From positions 1-64,000 of the forward strand of contig NZ_AUAZ01000019.1 in assembly GCF_000428985.1 (NCBI RefSeq): a DNA stretch of 64,000 nucleotides, written 5' to 3'. The number at the start of each line of letters is the position of its first letter. The stretch's first letter is position 1. The DNA is from Marinobacterium litorale DSM 23545 (GTDB lineage Bacteria > Pseudomonadota > Gammaproteobacteria > Pseudomonadales > Balneatricaceae). The notes beneath the pieces were generated by a model. The model was given only the letters and a program-made list of their open reading frames with translations. It was not told the origin of the DNA and did not search any database. This document shows, in pieces, positions 33,727 to 44,092 of the stretch. A program made the translations under genes and the position numbers.

Positions 33727-36519
33727 GTGACGCTTGCTGAACAGCCGTTCCACCTGCTGAGTAACCAGAGTCCGGATGCGATATTCCTGACCCGGGAAGG
33801 ACGGCTCAACTACCTTAACGACATGGCCGGCTCCCTCGTAGGCGCGAACCAGGCAATTGACTTGGTTGGCCAGCCTTTTGCCGCCCGTCTGCTGCCGCCT
33901 GTCCACAACCTGGGCTCACTGCTGCTCCAACCGGAACCCGGTTCACAATGCTACTGCTCGCTTAATCTGCAGCGAATGGACGGCAGTTCTGTCTGGGTGG
34001 AAGCAACGGTGATCTGTTTTACCGACAACGCCTCCAGTGCGGTTTTGATCGTCGCACAGCCCGCTGTAACCGCAGCACAACGCCCAACCGCTGAAAACCA
34101 GCTGACCAATGCGCTGGCGCTCAATAAAACCATTCTGGAAGCCTCCAGTTCAGCCATCATCGCGTTCCGCCAGGATGGGCAATGTGTTCTGGCCAACCCC
34201 GCTGCATCGCGACTGACCGGCGGCTCCCACGAAGAACTCCTGCGTCAAAACTTTCGCGAGCTCGAATCCTGGCGCCGCGCCGGCCTGCTCAAGGCCGCAG
34301 AGCGAGTGCTGCAGGCCGGGACCACGGAAACCCTGGAACGAAAATTCATCTCCACGTTCGGCCGGGAGCTCTGGGCTGAGTTACAGATGTCGAAGTTCGA
34401 GATGGACGGCACGGATCATCTGCTGCTGACCATGCACGACATCACCGAGAAACGCCGTGCTCAGGAAACGCTGGCGAACCGTGAGCTGGCCTTTCGGACC
34501 CTGACAGAACACCTTCCCGATAATATCCTGCGCTATGCCGCCGATGGGCGGGTGTTGTTTGCCAACCCAACCATGGAGCGAACCCTGGGGCTCCCCCTGG
34601 CGCGTATCATCGGACGCCGGCTCAGCGAGTTCAAACATGATGCCAACTGTCACAAGGTCGAGTCAGCGGTCTCCGAGGTCGCTTCAAGCGGAACGCCCCA
34701 GGAACTCGAGCTGGTGATTTACAGCCCTGAGGGCGAATCCCGATACCACCATATCAAACTGGTCCCGGAACCCGGCCCCGACGGCCAGGCAGTCAGTGTT
34801 CTGGCAGTGGGACACGACCTGACCGAGCTGAAGGTGGCCGCGGAGGAGGTTCGGCTTTTTGCATCGGTTTTTCGCAGTTCAGCAGAGGGCGTACTGATCA
34901 CCGACTCGCGCGGGACAATTATCTCCGTTAACCCCGCTTTCACTCAGATCACCGGCTACAGTGCCGACGAAGCGCTGGGCAATACACCCAGAATGCTACG
35001 CTCCGACCGCCAGCCGCCCGAGTTCTATACCGCGATGTGGGAGCAGATACATCGCGAGGGTCAGTGGCAGGGCGAAATCTGGAATCGTCGCAAGGATGGA
35101 GAGGCGTTTCTTGAGTGGTTGACCATCAACCGGATCGATGGTGAAGATGGGCGTCCGGTCCGTTACGCGGCGGTATTCCACGATATCACCGAGTTGCGGC
35201 TGAAAGATGAGCATATAGAACATCTGGCGTTCCACGATGCGCTGACCGGCCTTCCCAACCGTGAACTCTTGCTGGAGCGCATCCATCAGGCCGTAAAGCA
35301 TTCACGCGCCAAGCAAAATCGGTTCTCTGTCACGTTTATCGACCTGGACCGCTTTAAAGGGGTAAACGATGCCCTGGGACATGATATCGGTGACTGTTTG
35401 CTGCAGATTATCGGGGAGCGCATCAAACGTCGGTTACGCAAGATCGACACAGTAGCCCGGGTCGGCGGTGACGAATTCGTTGTTCTGATGGAGAACCTGA
35501 ACTCGCCACGCCAGTGTGCATCCATGGCACAAATCCTGTTGGATGACATTGCCCGTCCCATCGAGTTGCCGGGTTATAAACTGGAAATCAGCGCATCCAT
35601 GGGGATGGGGTTCTTTCCCGAAGATGGGGATGAATCGATCGAGTTGATGAAACGGGCGGATATGGCGATGTACGCCGCCAAGGCAGCTGGCGGCAACACC
35701 TACCGTTTTTTCCGGGATGAAATGCTCGAGCGTACATCGCATCGGCTCAACATGGAGATGGACCTGCGCCGGGCCACGGTCCAGAACGAACTGGAGCTGT
35801 TCTACCAACCCAAAATCGCTTTTGCAGACAGTTCGGTGGTTGGCGTCGAGGCCCTCGTTCGCTGGCGCCATCCGGAGAAGGGGATGCAGTCACCGGGCGA
35901 GTTTATTCCTTTAGCCGAAGAGAGCACGCTGATCTGCGATATCGGTGCCTGGGTGATCAACGAAGCCTGCCAACAGGTCGCCCGCTGGCGCCGTCAGGGA
36001 TTGAACCTGCCGATCGCGATTAACATTTCCGCCCGGCAGCTGGAAACTCAGGACCTCCTCACCCGAATCCGTAACCTGACCAAACTGCACGAAGTACCTA
36101 TTTCACAGATTGAGCTTGAGCTCACCGAAAGTGTCATCATGGAGGATCCGGAAACCGTATCCGTTTTCCTCAGACAGTGCCGGGAGGCCGGCATGCGCGT
36201 GGCCGTCGATGATTTCGGGACAGGATATTCCAGCCTCGCCTATCTGAGACGCCTGCCCCTGGATGTCCTTAAAATTGACCGTTCATTTGTACTCGATGCG
36301 GTTGATGACGAAGAGGATGCCCAGATCGTTAAAACGATCCTGGCGCTGGGCCAATCGCTCAAGCTGGAGGTTGTTGCCGAAGGTATAGAAACCGAAGCCC
36401 AGGCCGCACTCCTGCGCCGTTACGGCTGTGATATTGCCCAGGGATATTTACACGCCCGCCCCATGCCTGCCACTGAGTTCGAACACTGGATCAAAACTTA
36501 CCAGTCCAGTCTCTCGTAA
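33727..36519 (+). CDS. PAS-GGDEF-EAL bifunctional c-di-GMP enzyme
   Basis: A 930-residue cytosolic protein. Three to four PAS domains (about residues 5-110, 120-240, 255-370, 375-490; the last with GYSADEALGNTPRMLRS) precede a GGDEF domain (about 505-660, ARVGGDEFVVLM, intact) and an EAL domain (about 680-925). The EAL domain has VEALVRW, ELTESVI, DDFGTGYSS, LKIDRSF and AEGIETEAQ, all catalytic positions present. Both synthesis and hydrolysis of c-di-GMP are therefore possible. The start is GTG with AAGGAGG six bases before it. No membrane helix; the PAS set may sense redox or oxygen. Confidence 0.93.
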   Translation: MTLAEQPFHLLSNQSPDAIFLTREGRLNYLNDMAGSLVGANQAIDLVGQPFAARLLPPVHNLGSLLLQPEPGSQCYCSLNLQRMDGSSVWVEATVICFTDNASSAVLIVAQPAVTAAQRPTAENQLTNALALNKTILEASSSAIIAFRQDGQCVLANPAASRLTGGSHEELLRQNFRELESWRRAGLLKAAERVLQAGTTETLERKFISTFGRELWAELQMSKFEMDGTDHLLLTMHDITEKRRAQETLANRELAFRTLTEHLPDNILRYAADGRVLFANPTMERTLGLPLARIIGRRLSEFKHDANCHKVESAVSEVASSGTPQELELVIYSPEGESRYHHIKLVPEPGPDGQAVSVLAVGHDLTELKVAAEEVRLFASVFRSSAEGVLITDSRGTIISVNPAFTQITGYSADEALGNTPRMLRSDRQPPEFYTAMWEQIHREGQWQGEIWNRRKDGEAFLEWLTINRIDGEDGRPVRYAAVFHDITELRLKDEHIEHLAFHDALTGLPNRELLLERIHQAVKHSRAKQNRFSVTFIDLDRFKGVNDALGHDIGDCLLQIIGERIKRRLRKIDTVARVGGDEFVVLMENLNSPRQCASMAQILLDDIARPIELPGYKLEISASMGMGFFPEDGDESIELMKRADMAMYAAKAAGGNTYRFFRDEMLERTSHRLNMEMDLRRATVQNELELFYQPKIAFADSSVVGVEALVRWRHPEKGMQSPGEFIPLAEESTLICDIGAWVINEACQQVARWRRQGLNLPIAINISARQLETQDLLTRIRNLTKLHEVPISQIELELTESVIMEDPETVSVFLRQCREAGMRVAVDDFGTGYSSLAYLRRLPLDVLKIDRSFVLDAVDDEEDAQIVKTILALGQSLKLEVVAEGIETEAQAALLRRYGCDIAQGYLHARPMPATEFEHWIKTYQSSLS

Positions 36520-36760
36520 CTCTCCTATCCAGTTGAAATAGCTGTTTTTTCGCCTACCTTTTTGAAGAGCTGCAGAGGCTGAGACGGCCTGGGCAGGCAA
36601 GACGTGAAATATGAACGATACTTGAACAAGCTGCAGGCCTCACAGTACATCTTCCACACGGCTTCAGCTTAAAAGGCCCCTGACCAACAGGGAGTCCCAT
36701 TGGATAGACGGCAGGCCCATTAGTCCGCCGTGCCCCGATCGACCAACCAAGAGGTGAAAT

Positions 36761-37201
36761 ATGCCTAACTGGATTGTTGTTGCCGATGCGTCCAAAGCGA
36801 TTATCTACGCCCAGGACAAACCCCGAGCTGATCTTGAAGAGGTCATGGATCTGGTCCATCCCGAAGCTCGCACGCCCGAGCAATCGCTCGCCAGTGATGC
36901 ACCCGGAATGCAAACCAACGCCGGCGGATCAGGGGCCCACGGCATGACGGAAAAGGTTACCCCCAGAGAACATGAAGATAGACGTTTCGCCAAGGATATT
37001 GTTGCTCGGGTCAGGCACGCACTCGATACCAATGAGATAACCGGTTTCTATATGGCAGCGCCCCCTCATTTTCTGGGCCTGCTCAGGGACAACCTCGATA
37101 GCCATCTGCGTAAAGCGTTACGTAGCGATACAGCCAAAAACCTGACCGGTGCCGATAGAAAAGAGATCATCGCAACCTTCGCATTCCCCACAATTCAATA
37201 G
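36761..37201 (+). CDS. Host-attachment family protein
   Basis: A 146-residue cytosolic protein of the host_attach family (PF10116), named after an Agrobacterium protein needed for attachment to plant cells. MPNWIVVADASKAIIY at the start and FYMAAPPHFLGLLRDNL in the second half are typical. The fold is related to release-factor-like (baeRF) proteins. Actual function in free-living bacteria is unclear. AAGAGG lies six bases before the ATG. Convergent with the lipoprotein gene, with overlapping stops. Confidence 0.88.
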   Translation: MPNWIVVADASKAIIYAQDKPRADLEEVMDLVHPEARTPEQSLASDAPGMQTNAGGSGAHGMTEKVTPREHEDRRFAKDIVARVRHALDTNEITGFYMAAPPHFLGLLRDNLDSHLRKALRSDTAKNLTGADRKEIIATFAFPTIQ

Positions 37202-37857
37202 AACAGGCCGGTGCCGTGACGAAACGGCACCGGCCCTACCGGGCGTACCAACCCCAACGACCCCCACCGCATGTCAGCTTCATCGATCCAGTATCCGGGT
37301 ACCAGCGGCTCACCGAGGTGTTCTTCACTCACGGGCGCGCTGTTCAGGCTCACCCGAAAATGCCCCTCACACCCCACCCTGGAGTTTCCGGGCGCAAAAA
37401 ACACACCCCCTTCTCCCAGCCCGGTATCCGCATGCAGTACACCACTGATTGTCATCCGTGGCTGGGTTTCCAGCATCATGACGCCACCATACACCCAGGT
37501 TTCCCCCTCAAAGGCAACCTGTGCCTGAAAGCGCCCCGCTCCATCAATGGCGGCTTCGACCCGAAGCGGCTTTTCCCGGCCCAGCTCAGCCTCCAGCACC
37601 TGATCACGTACCTGGAAGCGAATCCGGTCAGCATAGGCATTACACTCCACCCAGACAGGCCCTCCCATCCGGGTCCATGTATAACGGGTCAACGCCTGAC
37701 TGCGTACCATTCCGTTCCACTCCCCGCTGAGTGTGCCAACCGAGACCACGGGTTCATACCAGTACTTCGGCGCCGAACAGGCAGCCAGCACAACCGCCAC
37801 AGAAAAAAGACTGACGCCTTTCCAGGCTCGGTTTATCCGCGTGCTTAAATTAGGCAT
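37195..37857 (-). CDS. Predicted lipoprotein of unknown function
   Basis: A 220-residue protein with a lipoprotein signal (VSLFSVAVVLAACSAP, lipid-modified Cys near residue 27). AAGGAG six bases before the ATG at 37857 fixes the start; a longer frame to 37923 is unlikely. The mature part is rich in beta-type sequence with several paired tryptophans and cysteines (RVGCEGHFRVSLNSAP near the end). No family recognised. Probably outer-membrane anchored. Confidence 0.75.
   Translation of the reverse strand: MPNLSTRINRAWKGVSLFSVAVVLAACSAPKYWYEPVVSVGTLSGEWNGMVRSQALTRYTWTRMGGPVWVECNAYADRIRFQVRDQVLEAELGREKPLRVEAAIDGAGRFQAQVAFEGETWVYGGVMMLETQPRMTISGVLHADTGLGEGGVFFAPGNSRVGCEGHFRVSLNSAPVSEEHLGEPLVPGYWIDEADMRWGSLGLVRPVGPVPFRHGTGLFY
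37206..37235. terminator. Long hairpin at the convergent 3' ends
   Basis: GGCCGGTGCCGT (37206-37217) pairs perfectly with ACGGCACCGGCC (37224-37235), a 12-pair stem with a six-base loop. It lies just after the host-attachment stop and inside the last codons of the opposite lipoprotein gene. There is no strong T-run, so it may block read-through rather than act as a classical terminator. Confidence 0.45.
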
Positions 37858-38065
37858 CTGAATCTCCTTGAACCTGACACGAGAGCCTGGCCGTTGGCTT
37901 GAATAAAGTTGACTATCGTGCACTCCACAAACCGGTTATGTTTTCTCTATTGCGGCCGATAATCTCAGTCTAGTGCGAGCCCCTTGGAAATGCTTGCAAG
38001 GAAGCCTGATATATAAGATTGTTTGAATATGGAAACAAAAACTACATTTACAGGGATCGCCTGAG

Positions 38066-39478
38066 ATGCAACGTCGCTTCGGTGCAGGGCTAACCGCCAG
38101 AACCGTCGGGGTCACATCGGTGATTGCTGTGGTCGTCGTTGGGCTAACGCTGCTGACTGCTCGAACGGTAGGCAGCCTTCACACGTTGGTGGAGGATATG
38201 GCCAGCGCCGAGATGGAAAACCTGATGACATCGGTTCGCCTGGTCCAGCAGACCGAGTCACTGATCAGTCTCGGAATGATGCTGGCTGCCGCTGAAAACC
38301 ATACCGAGCGGCGCACAGCCATGGTTGAGCTCACCGATCGCACAACCTGGATCAATAAGCTCACCAAGAACCTGTTAAAGCAGGATGATAGCCGAGTACT
38401 CGTCAGCCGGGTCGAGAACACCCAATCTCAGCTTGTGACCAACATCGATCTGTTGAACCGACTGATCCGAAAGCGAATAGACGGTGAAGCCGCTCCCGAG
38501 GATATGCGCCTGATCCGCACACTCGCTGACGTCAACCGTGAACTGGCCGGACGTCTCTCGGTACTGATGGGCTACTACTCGGCAAGTATGCGCAGCCAGA
38601 TGGTTGAGCGCAGCAACCAGCTCAACGACGAAATTGAGGAACATCAGCGTAACCTGATTCTACTGACAGCAGTACTGCTGCTCACGGCCCTGGCCACCGG
38701 ATTTACCTTCGAAATGACTGTGGTACGACGTATCAGGCGCATTCAGTCGGCGGTGGACGCAGACAACGTCGAACCTGAACAGGTTGAGCAAAAAGGGCAG
38801 GATGAGATCGCCCAACTGTCCCGCACCCTGGCCGGCTACATCCGACGGATTCGAGAACAGGAAAGCAAAATGCAGCGCATCAATGGTGAGCTCGCCTTTC
38901 TTGCCGAACACGACCCGCTCACCGGGCTAGCCAACCGTCGTCACTTTTATGCAGCGGCCGATCGCCTGATTCGAAATAGTTCGACCCCCTTGTGTGTCGC
39001 ACTGGGCGATATCGATCATTTCAAAGAGATCAACGACCGCTATGGTCATGCGGTCGGTGACCGTGTTCTGGCCGAAGCCGCCACCCGCCTGAAAAGCGGA
39101 CTGAGAGAAAGCGATATCCTGGCCCGTGTCGGCGGTGAAGAGTTCGCTGCCATCTTGCCGATGCGCTCACGGGACGACTGTCTCCACCTGTTTGATCAGA
39201 TCCGTCAGTCCGTTGCCGCTTATCGGTTTGAGCCGAAACCGGGCCATACACTGACCATGACTATCAGCTTTGGAGTGACCTTCCTCGAGGATACAAGCGT
39301 GGCAACCAGCGAAGAAGAAGCGGAAAACGGCCTGCTCAGTCAAGCGCTTGGCGCCGCCGATCAAGCCTTGTACCGCGCCAAGCATCTGGGCAGAAACCGC
39401 GTTGTCTGCGACCAGCTGGAACCCTATTCTTACGACCGAACGGGACTGACGAATGCGAATGATGATGCCAAGGAATAA
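38066..39478 (+). CDS. Membrane diguanylate cyclase paired with an oligopeptide-type binding protein
   Basis: A 470-residue protein with helices at about residues 14-34 and 195-215 enclosing a mostly alpha-helical periplasmic domain (four-helix-bundle type). HAMP-like and coiled-coil segments (about 215-275) lead to a GGDEF domain with RVGGEEFAAILP near residue 365. The active-site motif is intact, so it should make c-di-GMP. The 3' end overlaps the start of a dipeptide-binding-protein gene by 26 bases, implying coupled expression. This repeats the arrangement at 29659-32132 with a different binding-protein family. Confidence 0.9.
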   Translation: MQRRFGAGLTARTVGVTSVIAVVVVGLTLLTARTVGSLHTLVEDMASAEMENLMTSVRLVQQTESLISLGMMLAAAENHTERRTAMVELTDRTTWINKLTKNLLKQDDSRVLVSRVENTQSQLVTNIDLLNRLIRKRIDGEAAPEDMRLIRTLADVNRELAGRLSVLMGYYSASMRSQMVERSNQLNDEIEEHQRNLILLTAVLLLTALATGFTFEMTVVRRIRRIQSAVDADNVEPEQVEQKGQDEIAQLSRTLAGYIRRIREQESKMQRINGELAFLAEHDPLTGLANRRHFYAAADRLIRNSSTPLCVALGDIDHFKEINDRYGHAVGDRVLAEAATRLKSGLRESDILARVGGEEFAAILPMRSRDDCLHLFDQIRQSVAAYRFEPKPGHTLTMTISFGVTFLEDTSVATSEEEAENGLLSQALGAADQALYRAKHLGRNRVVCDQLEPYSYDRTGLTNANDDAKE

Positions 39479-40961
39479 TGCACCGGCCTGCCGTAGGCCG
39501 TTCCATCTGTTTGTGCTCATCGCCCTGTTTCTGCTCGCACTCCCGGCCTGGGCGCGCCTCGATATCCGAGTGGGTATGCAGCTTGAGCCGCCCACCCTCG
39601 ACCCCACTCAAACCGCGGCTGCCGCCGCCGGTGAAATTACCTACTGCAACCTGTTTGAAGGCCTGACGGTGATCGACGGTGACGGCCAGCTAACGCCACG
39701 TCTGGCCAAAACCTGGAGCGTTTCTGATGATGGACTGACCTACACCTTTTCCCTGCGCAAGGACGTACGCTTTCACGACGGTAAACGTTTTAATGCACGC
39801 AGTGCGGCCTTTTCCATCAAACGGATTGTGAGCGCCGACTCAAAGAACCCGCAACGCAAGTGGTTTGAAAAAATCCGTTCGGTAGAAGCAACCTCCGAGC
39901 ATGTACTGCAGATCCACCTGAACCACCCCGACTCACTGCTGACGTTCGCACTGGCGCTGCCGGCTGCCGTCATGGTCCACCCGGATAGTGTGGCTGGCAA
40001 CGCGACGCACCCCATCGGCACGGGGCCGTACCGTCTTGCCGAGTGGCTACCGGGCCAGAAGCTCAAGCTCAAGCGAAATGCCGATTACTGGGGGGAAAAG
40101 CCCTACCTGGAACAGGCCGAGTTCTATTTTATGCAAACCACGGCGGGCACAGAGAACATGCTCGCCGAAGGGATGGTGGACGGGCTGGTGAGTGTGACAC
40201 GGGTTACCAATCGATTTGGAGGAAGGCCTGACTACAAAATGAGCAACCGCCAGCTCGAAAGTAAAATGCTGCTGGCAATCAACAATGGACGTCCCCCGTT
40301 TGATGATATTCGGGTTCGCCGGGCACTCTCCCATGCCATCAACAAAAACGAACTTCGTACGATGTATGGCGCTCAGTTCAATCCCGACTTGATCGGCAGT
40401 CATTTCCCACCCTCCCACCCGGCTTATGTGGATCTGGTCGACCGCTACCCCTACGACCCCAAGCGGGCCCGCGAGCTTCTGCGGGAAGCGGGGGTCGATA
40501 AAGGAACCCCGGTCAAACTCACCGTTCCTCCCACTGATTACGGCCGCTACGGCGGTCTGATGCTGGCCGAGGATCTGGAAGCGATCGGATTCAAGGTCGA
40601 GCTGGACCCGGTGGACTGGAAAACCTGGATGCAGTCGGTGTTTACAGACAAGGATTATGCCCTGACGCTGATCATCCATGTGGAACCCATGGATCTCAAT
40701 ATCTACGCCCGGGACAACTACTACTTCAATTACGCTAACGACGCTTTCAAGGCGATCTGGAAACAGGTGCTGGATGCCCGCACCGACAAAGAGCTGAACC
40801 ACTGGCTGGGCGAAGCCCAAAAACAGATCGCTGAAGATGCGGTCAATGTCTTTCTGTTTATTCGCCCGGAGCGCAACCTGATGCACAAGGACCTGCAGGG
40901 GTTATGGGAAAACAGCTCAATCCCATCGTTTGTGCTTGAAGATATCCACTGGACACACTGA
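39453..40961 (+). CDS. SBP_bac_5 periplasmic binding protein (orphan)
   Basis: A 502-residue periplasmic solute-binding protein of the DppA/OppA/NikA class. The signal peptide covers FHLFVLIALFLLALPAWA. MQLEPPTLDPTQTAAAA, LTYTFSLRKDVRFHDGKRFN and IGTGPYRLAEWLPGQKLKL are family hallmarks. No permease or ATPase genes are nearby; it is coupled with the upstream diguanylate cyclase. The start may also be at 39465. It probably presents a peptide-like or metal-complex ligand to the cyclase; the ligand is unknown. Confidence 0.88.
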   Translation: MRMMMPRNNAPACRRPFHLFVLIALFLLALPAWARLDIRVGMQLEPPTLDPTQTAAAAAGEITYCNLFEGLTVIDGDGQLTPRLAKTWSVSDDGLTYTFSLRKDVRFHDGKRFNARSAAFSIKRIVSADSKNPQRKWFEKIRSVEATSEHVLQIHLNHPDSLLTFALALPAAVMVHPDSVAGNATHPIGTGPYRLAEWLPGQKLKLKRNADYWGEKPYLEQAEFYFMQTTAGTENMLAEGMVDGLVSVTRVTNRFGGRPDYKMSNRQLESKMLLAINNGRPPFDDIRVRRALSHAINKNELRTMYGAQFNPDLIGSHFPPSHPAYVDLVDRYPYDPKRARELLREAGVDKGTPVKLTVPPTDYGRYGGLMLAEDLEAIGFKVELDPVDWKTWMQSVFTDKDYALTLIIHVEPMDLNIYARDNYYFNYANDAFKAIWKQVLDARTDKELNHWLGEAQKQIAEDAVNVFLFIRPERNLMHKDLQGLWENSSIPSFVLEDIHWTH

Positions 40962-41017
40962 GCGCGATTCACCGGCCTCCCGGACTCCACTCTCCACCAC
41001 TATCCGTCGGCCAGCGA

Positions 41018-42334
41018 TCACTTGGAAAACAGGGATCGCCTGCCCGCCGAACGCGAAGGGGGCGCACCGGCTTCAATGTCTGTGCGCAAAGCCGTGGACT
41101 TCTGTGAGGCACTGGATTTAGCCGACTTGGGTTTCGGCCGCTTGTCCGATCTGGGTTTTGTTTTAACGGCAAGCGCCTTCCCATCAATCAACTGACCGTT
41201 TTCGATCCTTGGTACCGGCTGAAGCTGCAACGGGGTTCCGATCAAATCGGATATTGCGGTTAGAAACCGGCGCTCCTCCGGCGCAACCAGCGAAACCGCC
41301 AGACCTTTCTGGCCGGCTCGTCCCGTTCGGCCGATGCGGTGAATATAGTCCTGTGGCTGATTGGGCAGATCATAGTTCACCACCTGCGGTAACGTATCGA
41401 TATCCAGCCCCCGGGCCGCCACATCAGTCGCCACCAACACCTGTAGCCCGCCTTCAGCAAAGCGATTCAGGGTCGCGATTCGCTCACGCTGTGGTTTGTC
41501 GCCATGAATCGCCTGCGCCTCGATCCCTTCCTGCTGAAGACGGGCACTGAGCTCATCGGCACGACGCTTGGTGCGCGTAAATACCAGGGTCCGCTGCCAG
41601 TTGGCCTCCTTGATCAGGTACGCCAGGATCTCTGCCTTGTCGGCATTATCAACCGCGTAAGCCCGTTGTTTTACCGAGGTCGCTGTTGCGTTGCGTCTGC
41701 TCACTTGGACCCGCTTAGGGTTGACCAGAAGCGCGTCGGCCAGTGCTTCGATGCTGTCATCCAGCGTTGCCGAGAACAGCAGCGTCTGCTTTTCTGACGG
41801 CATATATGACAACAGCGCCTTGATCTCATTGATAAAGCCGAGATCCAGCATCCGATCGGCTTCATCAAACACAAGCATCTCGAGTGCATCCAACGACAGC
41901 TTTTTCTGCTTAAGCATATCCAGCAAACGACCGGGCGTAGCCACCAGAATATCGGCACCGCGCTTCATCTTACGGATCTGGTTGTCGAAGCGCACACCGC
42001 CATAGATGGCTATCACACGCATCCCGAGCAAACGACCATACTCCAGCGTATTCTCACCGACCTGTATCGCCAGCTCGCGGGTGGGCACAAGAACCAGCCC
42101 ACGGATTGCGTGATACTCATGACAGCCCGGCTGCTTGCTCAGCCGCTCGATCATCGGTAAAGCGAAGCTCGCCGTTTTCCCGGTACCGGTTTGTGCTTCG
42201 GCAATGACATCATGCCCGCCAAGCACCAGAGGGATCGCCTGAGACTGTATCGGCGTGGGCACTGCGTAGCCAAGCGCCTCCAGGGTCGCGTTGAGCTCCG
42301 GGCAGAGTTGCAGGTCGGCAAAGCTAGCAGTCAC
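41018..42334 (-). CDS. DEAD-box RNA helicase (RhlE-type)
   Basis: A 438-residue ATP-dependent RNA helicase. Q-motif region PTPIQSQAIP, motif I AEAQTGTGKTASFALP, motif II VFDEADRMLDLGF, motif III SAT, and motifs IV-VI ending HRIGRTGRAG are all present. The C-terminal tail (about residues 380-438) is basic and Lys/Ser rich, as in RhlE proteins that act in ribosome assembly and RNA turnover. The start is the GTG at 42334, with GAGGAG six bases upstream, rather than the ATG at 42403, which lies in the neighbouring gene. Confidence 0.93.
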   Translation of the reverse strand: MTASFADLQLCPELNATLEALGYAVPTPIQSQAIPLVLGGHDVIAEAQTGTGKTASFALPMIERLSKQPGCHEYHAIRGLVLVPTRELAIQVGENTLEYGRLLGMRVIAIYGGVRFDNQIRKMKRGADILVATPGRLLDMLKQKKLSLDALEMLVFDEADRMLDLGFINEIKALLSYMPSEKQTLLFSATLDDSIEALADALLVNPKRVQVSRRNATATSVKQRAYAVDNADKAEILAYLIKEANWQRTLVFTRTKRRADELSARLQQEGIEAQAIHGDKPQRERIATLNRFAEGGLQVLVATDVAARGLDIDTLPQVVNYDLPNQPQDYIHRIGRTGRAGQKGLAVSLVAPEERRFLTAISDLIGTPLQLQPVPRIENGQLIDGKALAVKTKPRSDKRPKPKSAKSSASQKSTALRTDIEAGAPPSRSAGRRSLFSK

Positions 42335-42344
42335 CGGATTCTCC

Positions 42345-43931
42345 TCACTGCGCCTGAGAGCGCAGGTACTCTTCGTAGTCACCGTGGAAATCGACCACGC
42401 CATTGGGCGTCAGCTCGATGATCCGCGTCGCCAGCGAGGAGACAAACTCACGGTCATGACTGACAAACAACAATGTGCCGGGGTAGTTTTCCAACGCCAG
42501 GTTGAGCGATTCGATCGATTCCATATCCAGGTGGTTGGTGGGCTCATCCAGCAGCATGATATTGGGCTGCTGCAGGATCAGCTTGCCGAAGATCATACGG
42601 CCCTGTTCACCACCAGAGATCACTTTCACCGATTTACCAATCTCTTTCTGCGAAAACAGGAGACGCCCCAGCGTGCCGCGGATCACCTGCTCATCATCAC
42701 CCTCTTTACCCCAGTAGGACATCCAGTCGTAGAGGTTTTTGTCCTCTTCAAACTCATGCGCGTGATCCTGGGCATAGTAACCCAGCTCGGCATTTTCCGA
42801 CCATTTCACGCTGCCGGCATCCGGCTCCAGATCACCCACCAAACACTTCAGCAGTGTGGATTTACCGATACCGTTGGGGCCTATAATCGCGATCCGCTCA
42901 CCCACATTCACATGCAGGTTCAGCCCCTCGAATACCTTCTCATCAAAGGACTTGGCCAGCTCCTCCACTTCCAGCGCAGTCCTGTGCAGTTTTTTCGCCT
43001 GCTCGAAACGGATAAACGGGTTCTGGCGGCTGGAGGGTTTCACCTCTTCCAGTTGGATCTTGTCGATCTGCTTCAGACGCGAAGTTGCCTGACGCGACTT
43101 GGAGGCGTTGGCGGAGAAGCGGCTGACAAACTGCTTAAGATCAGCAATCTGAGCCTTCTTCTTGGCGTTATCGGAGAGCATTTTCTCCCGTGCCTGGGTC
43201 GACGCGGTCATGTACTCATCGTAGTTACCCGGATAGACGCGCAGCTCACCGTAGTCGATATCGGCCATGTGGGTGCAGACCGAGTTCAGAAAGTGACGGT
43301 CGTGCGAGATGATCACCATGGTGCAGGTACGCTGACTCAGCACACCTTCAAGCCAGCGGATGGTATTGATATCCAGGTTGTTGGTGGGCTCGTCCAGCAG
43401 CAGAATATCGGGGTCGGAGAACAGCGCCTGCGCCAGCAGCACTCGCAGTTTCCAGCCAGGGGCAATCTCACTCATCGGGCCATAGTGCTGCTCCACCGGG
43501 ATTTCAAGACCCAACAGGAGTTCGCCGGCACGAGAGTCGGCGGTATAGCCATCCATCTCGGCAAACTCCGCTTCCAGCTCGCCGGCGCGGATACCATCCG
43601 CTTCGCTCATCTCCGCCTTGGCGTAAATCGCATCGCGCTCGGACTTCACCGCCCAGAGCTCTTCGTGCCCCATGATGACAGTATCGATGACGCTGTATCC
43701 TTCGTAGGCAAACTGATCCTGGCGCAGTTTACCGAGGCGCTCATTCGGATCGGTGGAGACATTGCCGCTACTGGGCTCCAAGTCACCGCCTAGAATCTTC
43801 ATGAAGGTGGATTTACCGCAACCGTTGGCGCCGATCAGGCCGTAGCGGTTGCCATCGCCAAATTTAACGGAAACGTTTTCAAACAGCGGCTTAGCGCCAA
43901 ACTGCATGGTGATATTGGCAGTGGTCAGCAA
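42345..43931 (-). CDS. ybiT: ABC-F ATPase, YbiT-type
   Basis: A 528-residue soluble protein with two ABC ATPase domains and no membrane part, of the ABC-F translation-factor family. The best match by eye is E. coli YbiT (530 residues): [40 protein letters not shown] and [20 protein letters not shown]. The linker (about residues 240-310) is rich in Lys and Arg. The start is probably the TTG at 43931, whose product aligns with the YbiT N-terminus; an ATG at 43991 would add 20 residues. ABC-F proteins bind the ribosomal E site and relieve stalling. Confidence 0.93.
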   Translation of the reverse strand: MLTTANITMQFGAKPLFENVSVKFGDGNRYGLIGANGCGKSTFMKILGGDLEPSSGNVSTDPNERLGKLRQDQFAYEGYSVIDTVIMGHEELWAVKSERDAIYAKAEMSEADGIRAGELEAEFAEMDGYTADSRAGELLLGLEIPVEQHYGPMSEIAPGWKLRVLLAQALFSDPDILLLDEPTNNLDINTIRWLEGVLSQRTCTMVIISHDRHFLNSVCTHMADIDYGELRVYPGNYDEYMTASTQAREKMLSDNAKKKAQIADLKQFVSRFSANASKSRQATSRLKQIDKIQLEEVKPSSRQNPFIRFEQAKKLHRTALEVEELAKSFDEKVFEGLNLHVNVGERIAIIGPNGIGKSTLLKCLVGDLEPDAGSVKWSENAELGYYAQDHAHEFEEDKNLYDWMSYWGKEGDDEQVIRGTLGRLLFSQKEIGKSVKVISGGEQGRMIFGKLILQQPNIMLLDEPTNHLDMESIESLNLALENYPGTLLFVSHDREFVSSLATRIIELTPNGVVDFHGDYEEYLRSQAQ

Positions 43932-44092
43932 TGGATACACCTGGAACAATAAGAGATGGGTGAAACAGCAACAGATCGGCCTTTTTAACAACTCGGCCGG
44001 TGAGGCTTGATAGGCGCGGTATTATGCCACAGACAACCCCGGCTGCCCAAAAGAACCCGGGCGAACGTGGCGCTATGACCGTAGAAAGAAAA

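Noticed and set aside
42291-43793. 500-codon open frame antisense to the ABC-F gene
   Set aside because: Shadow frame; the opposite strand encodes an unmistakable YbiT-type protein.
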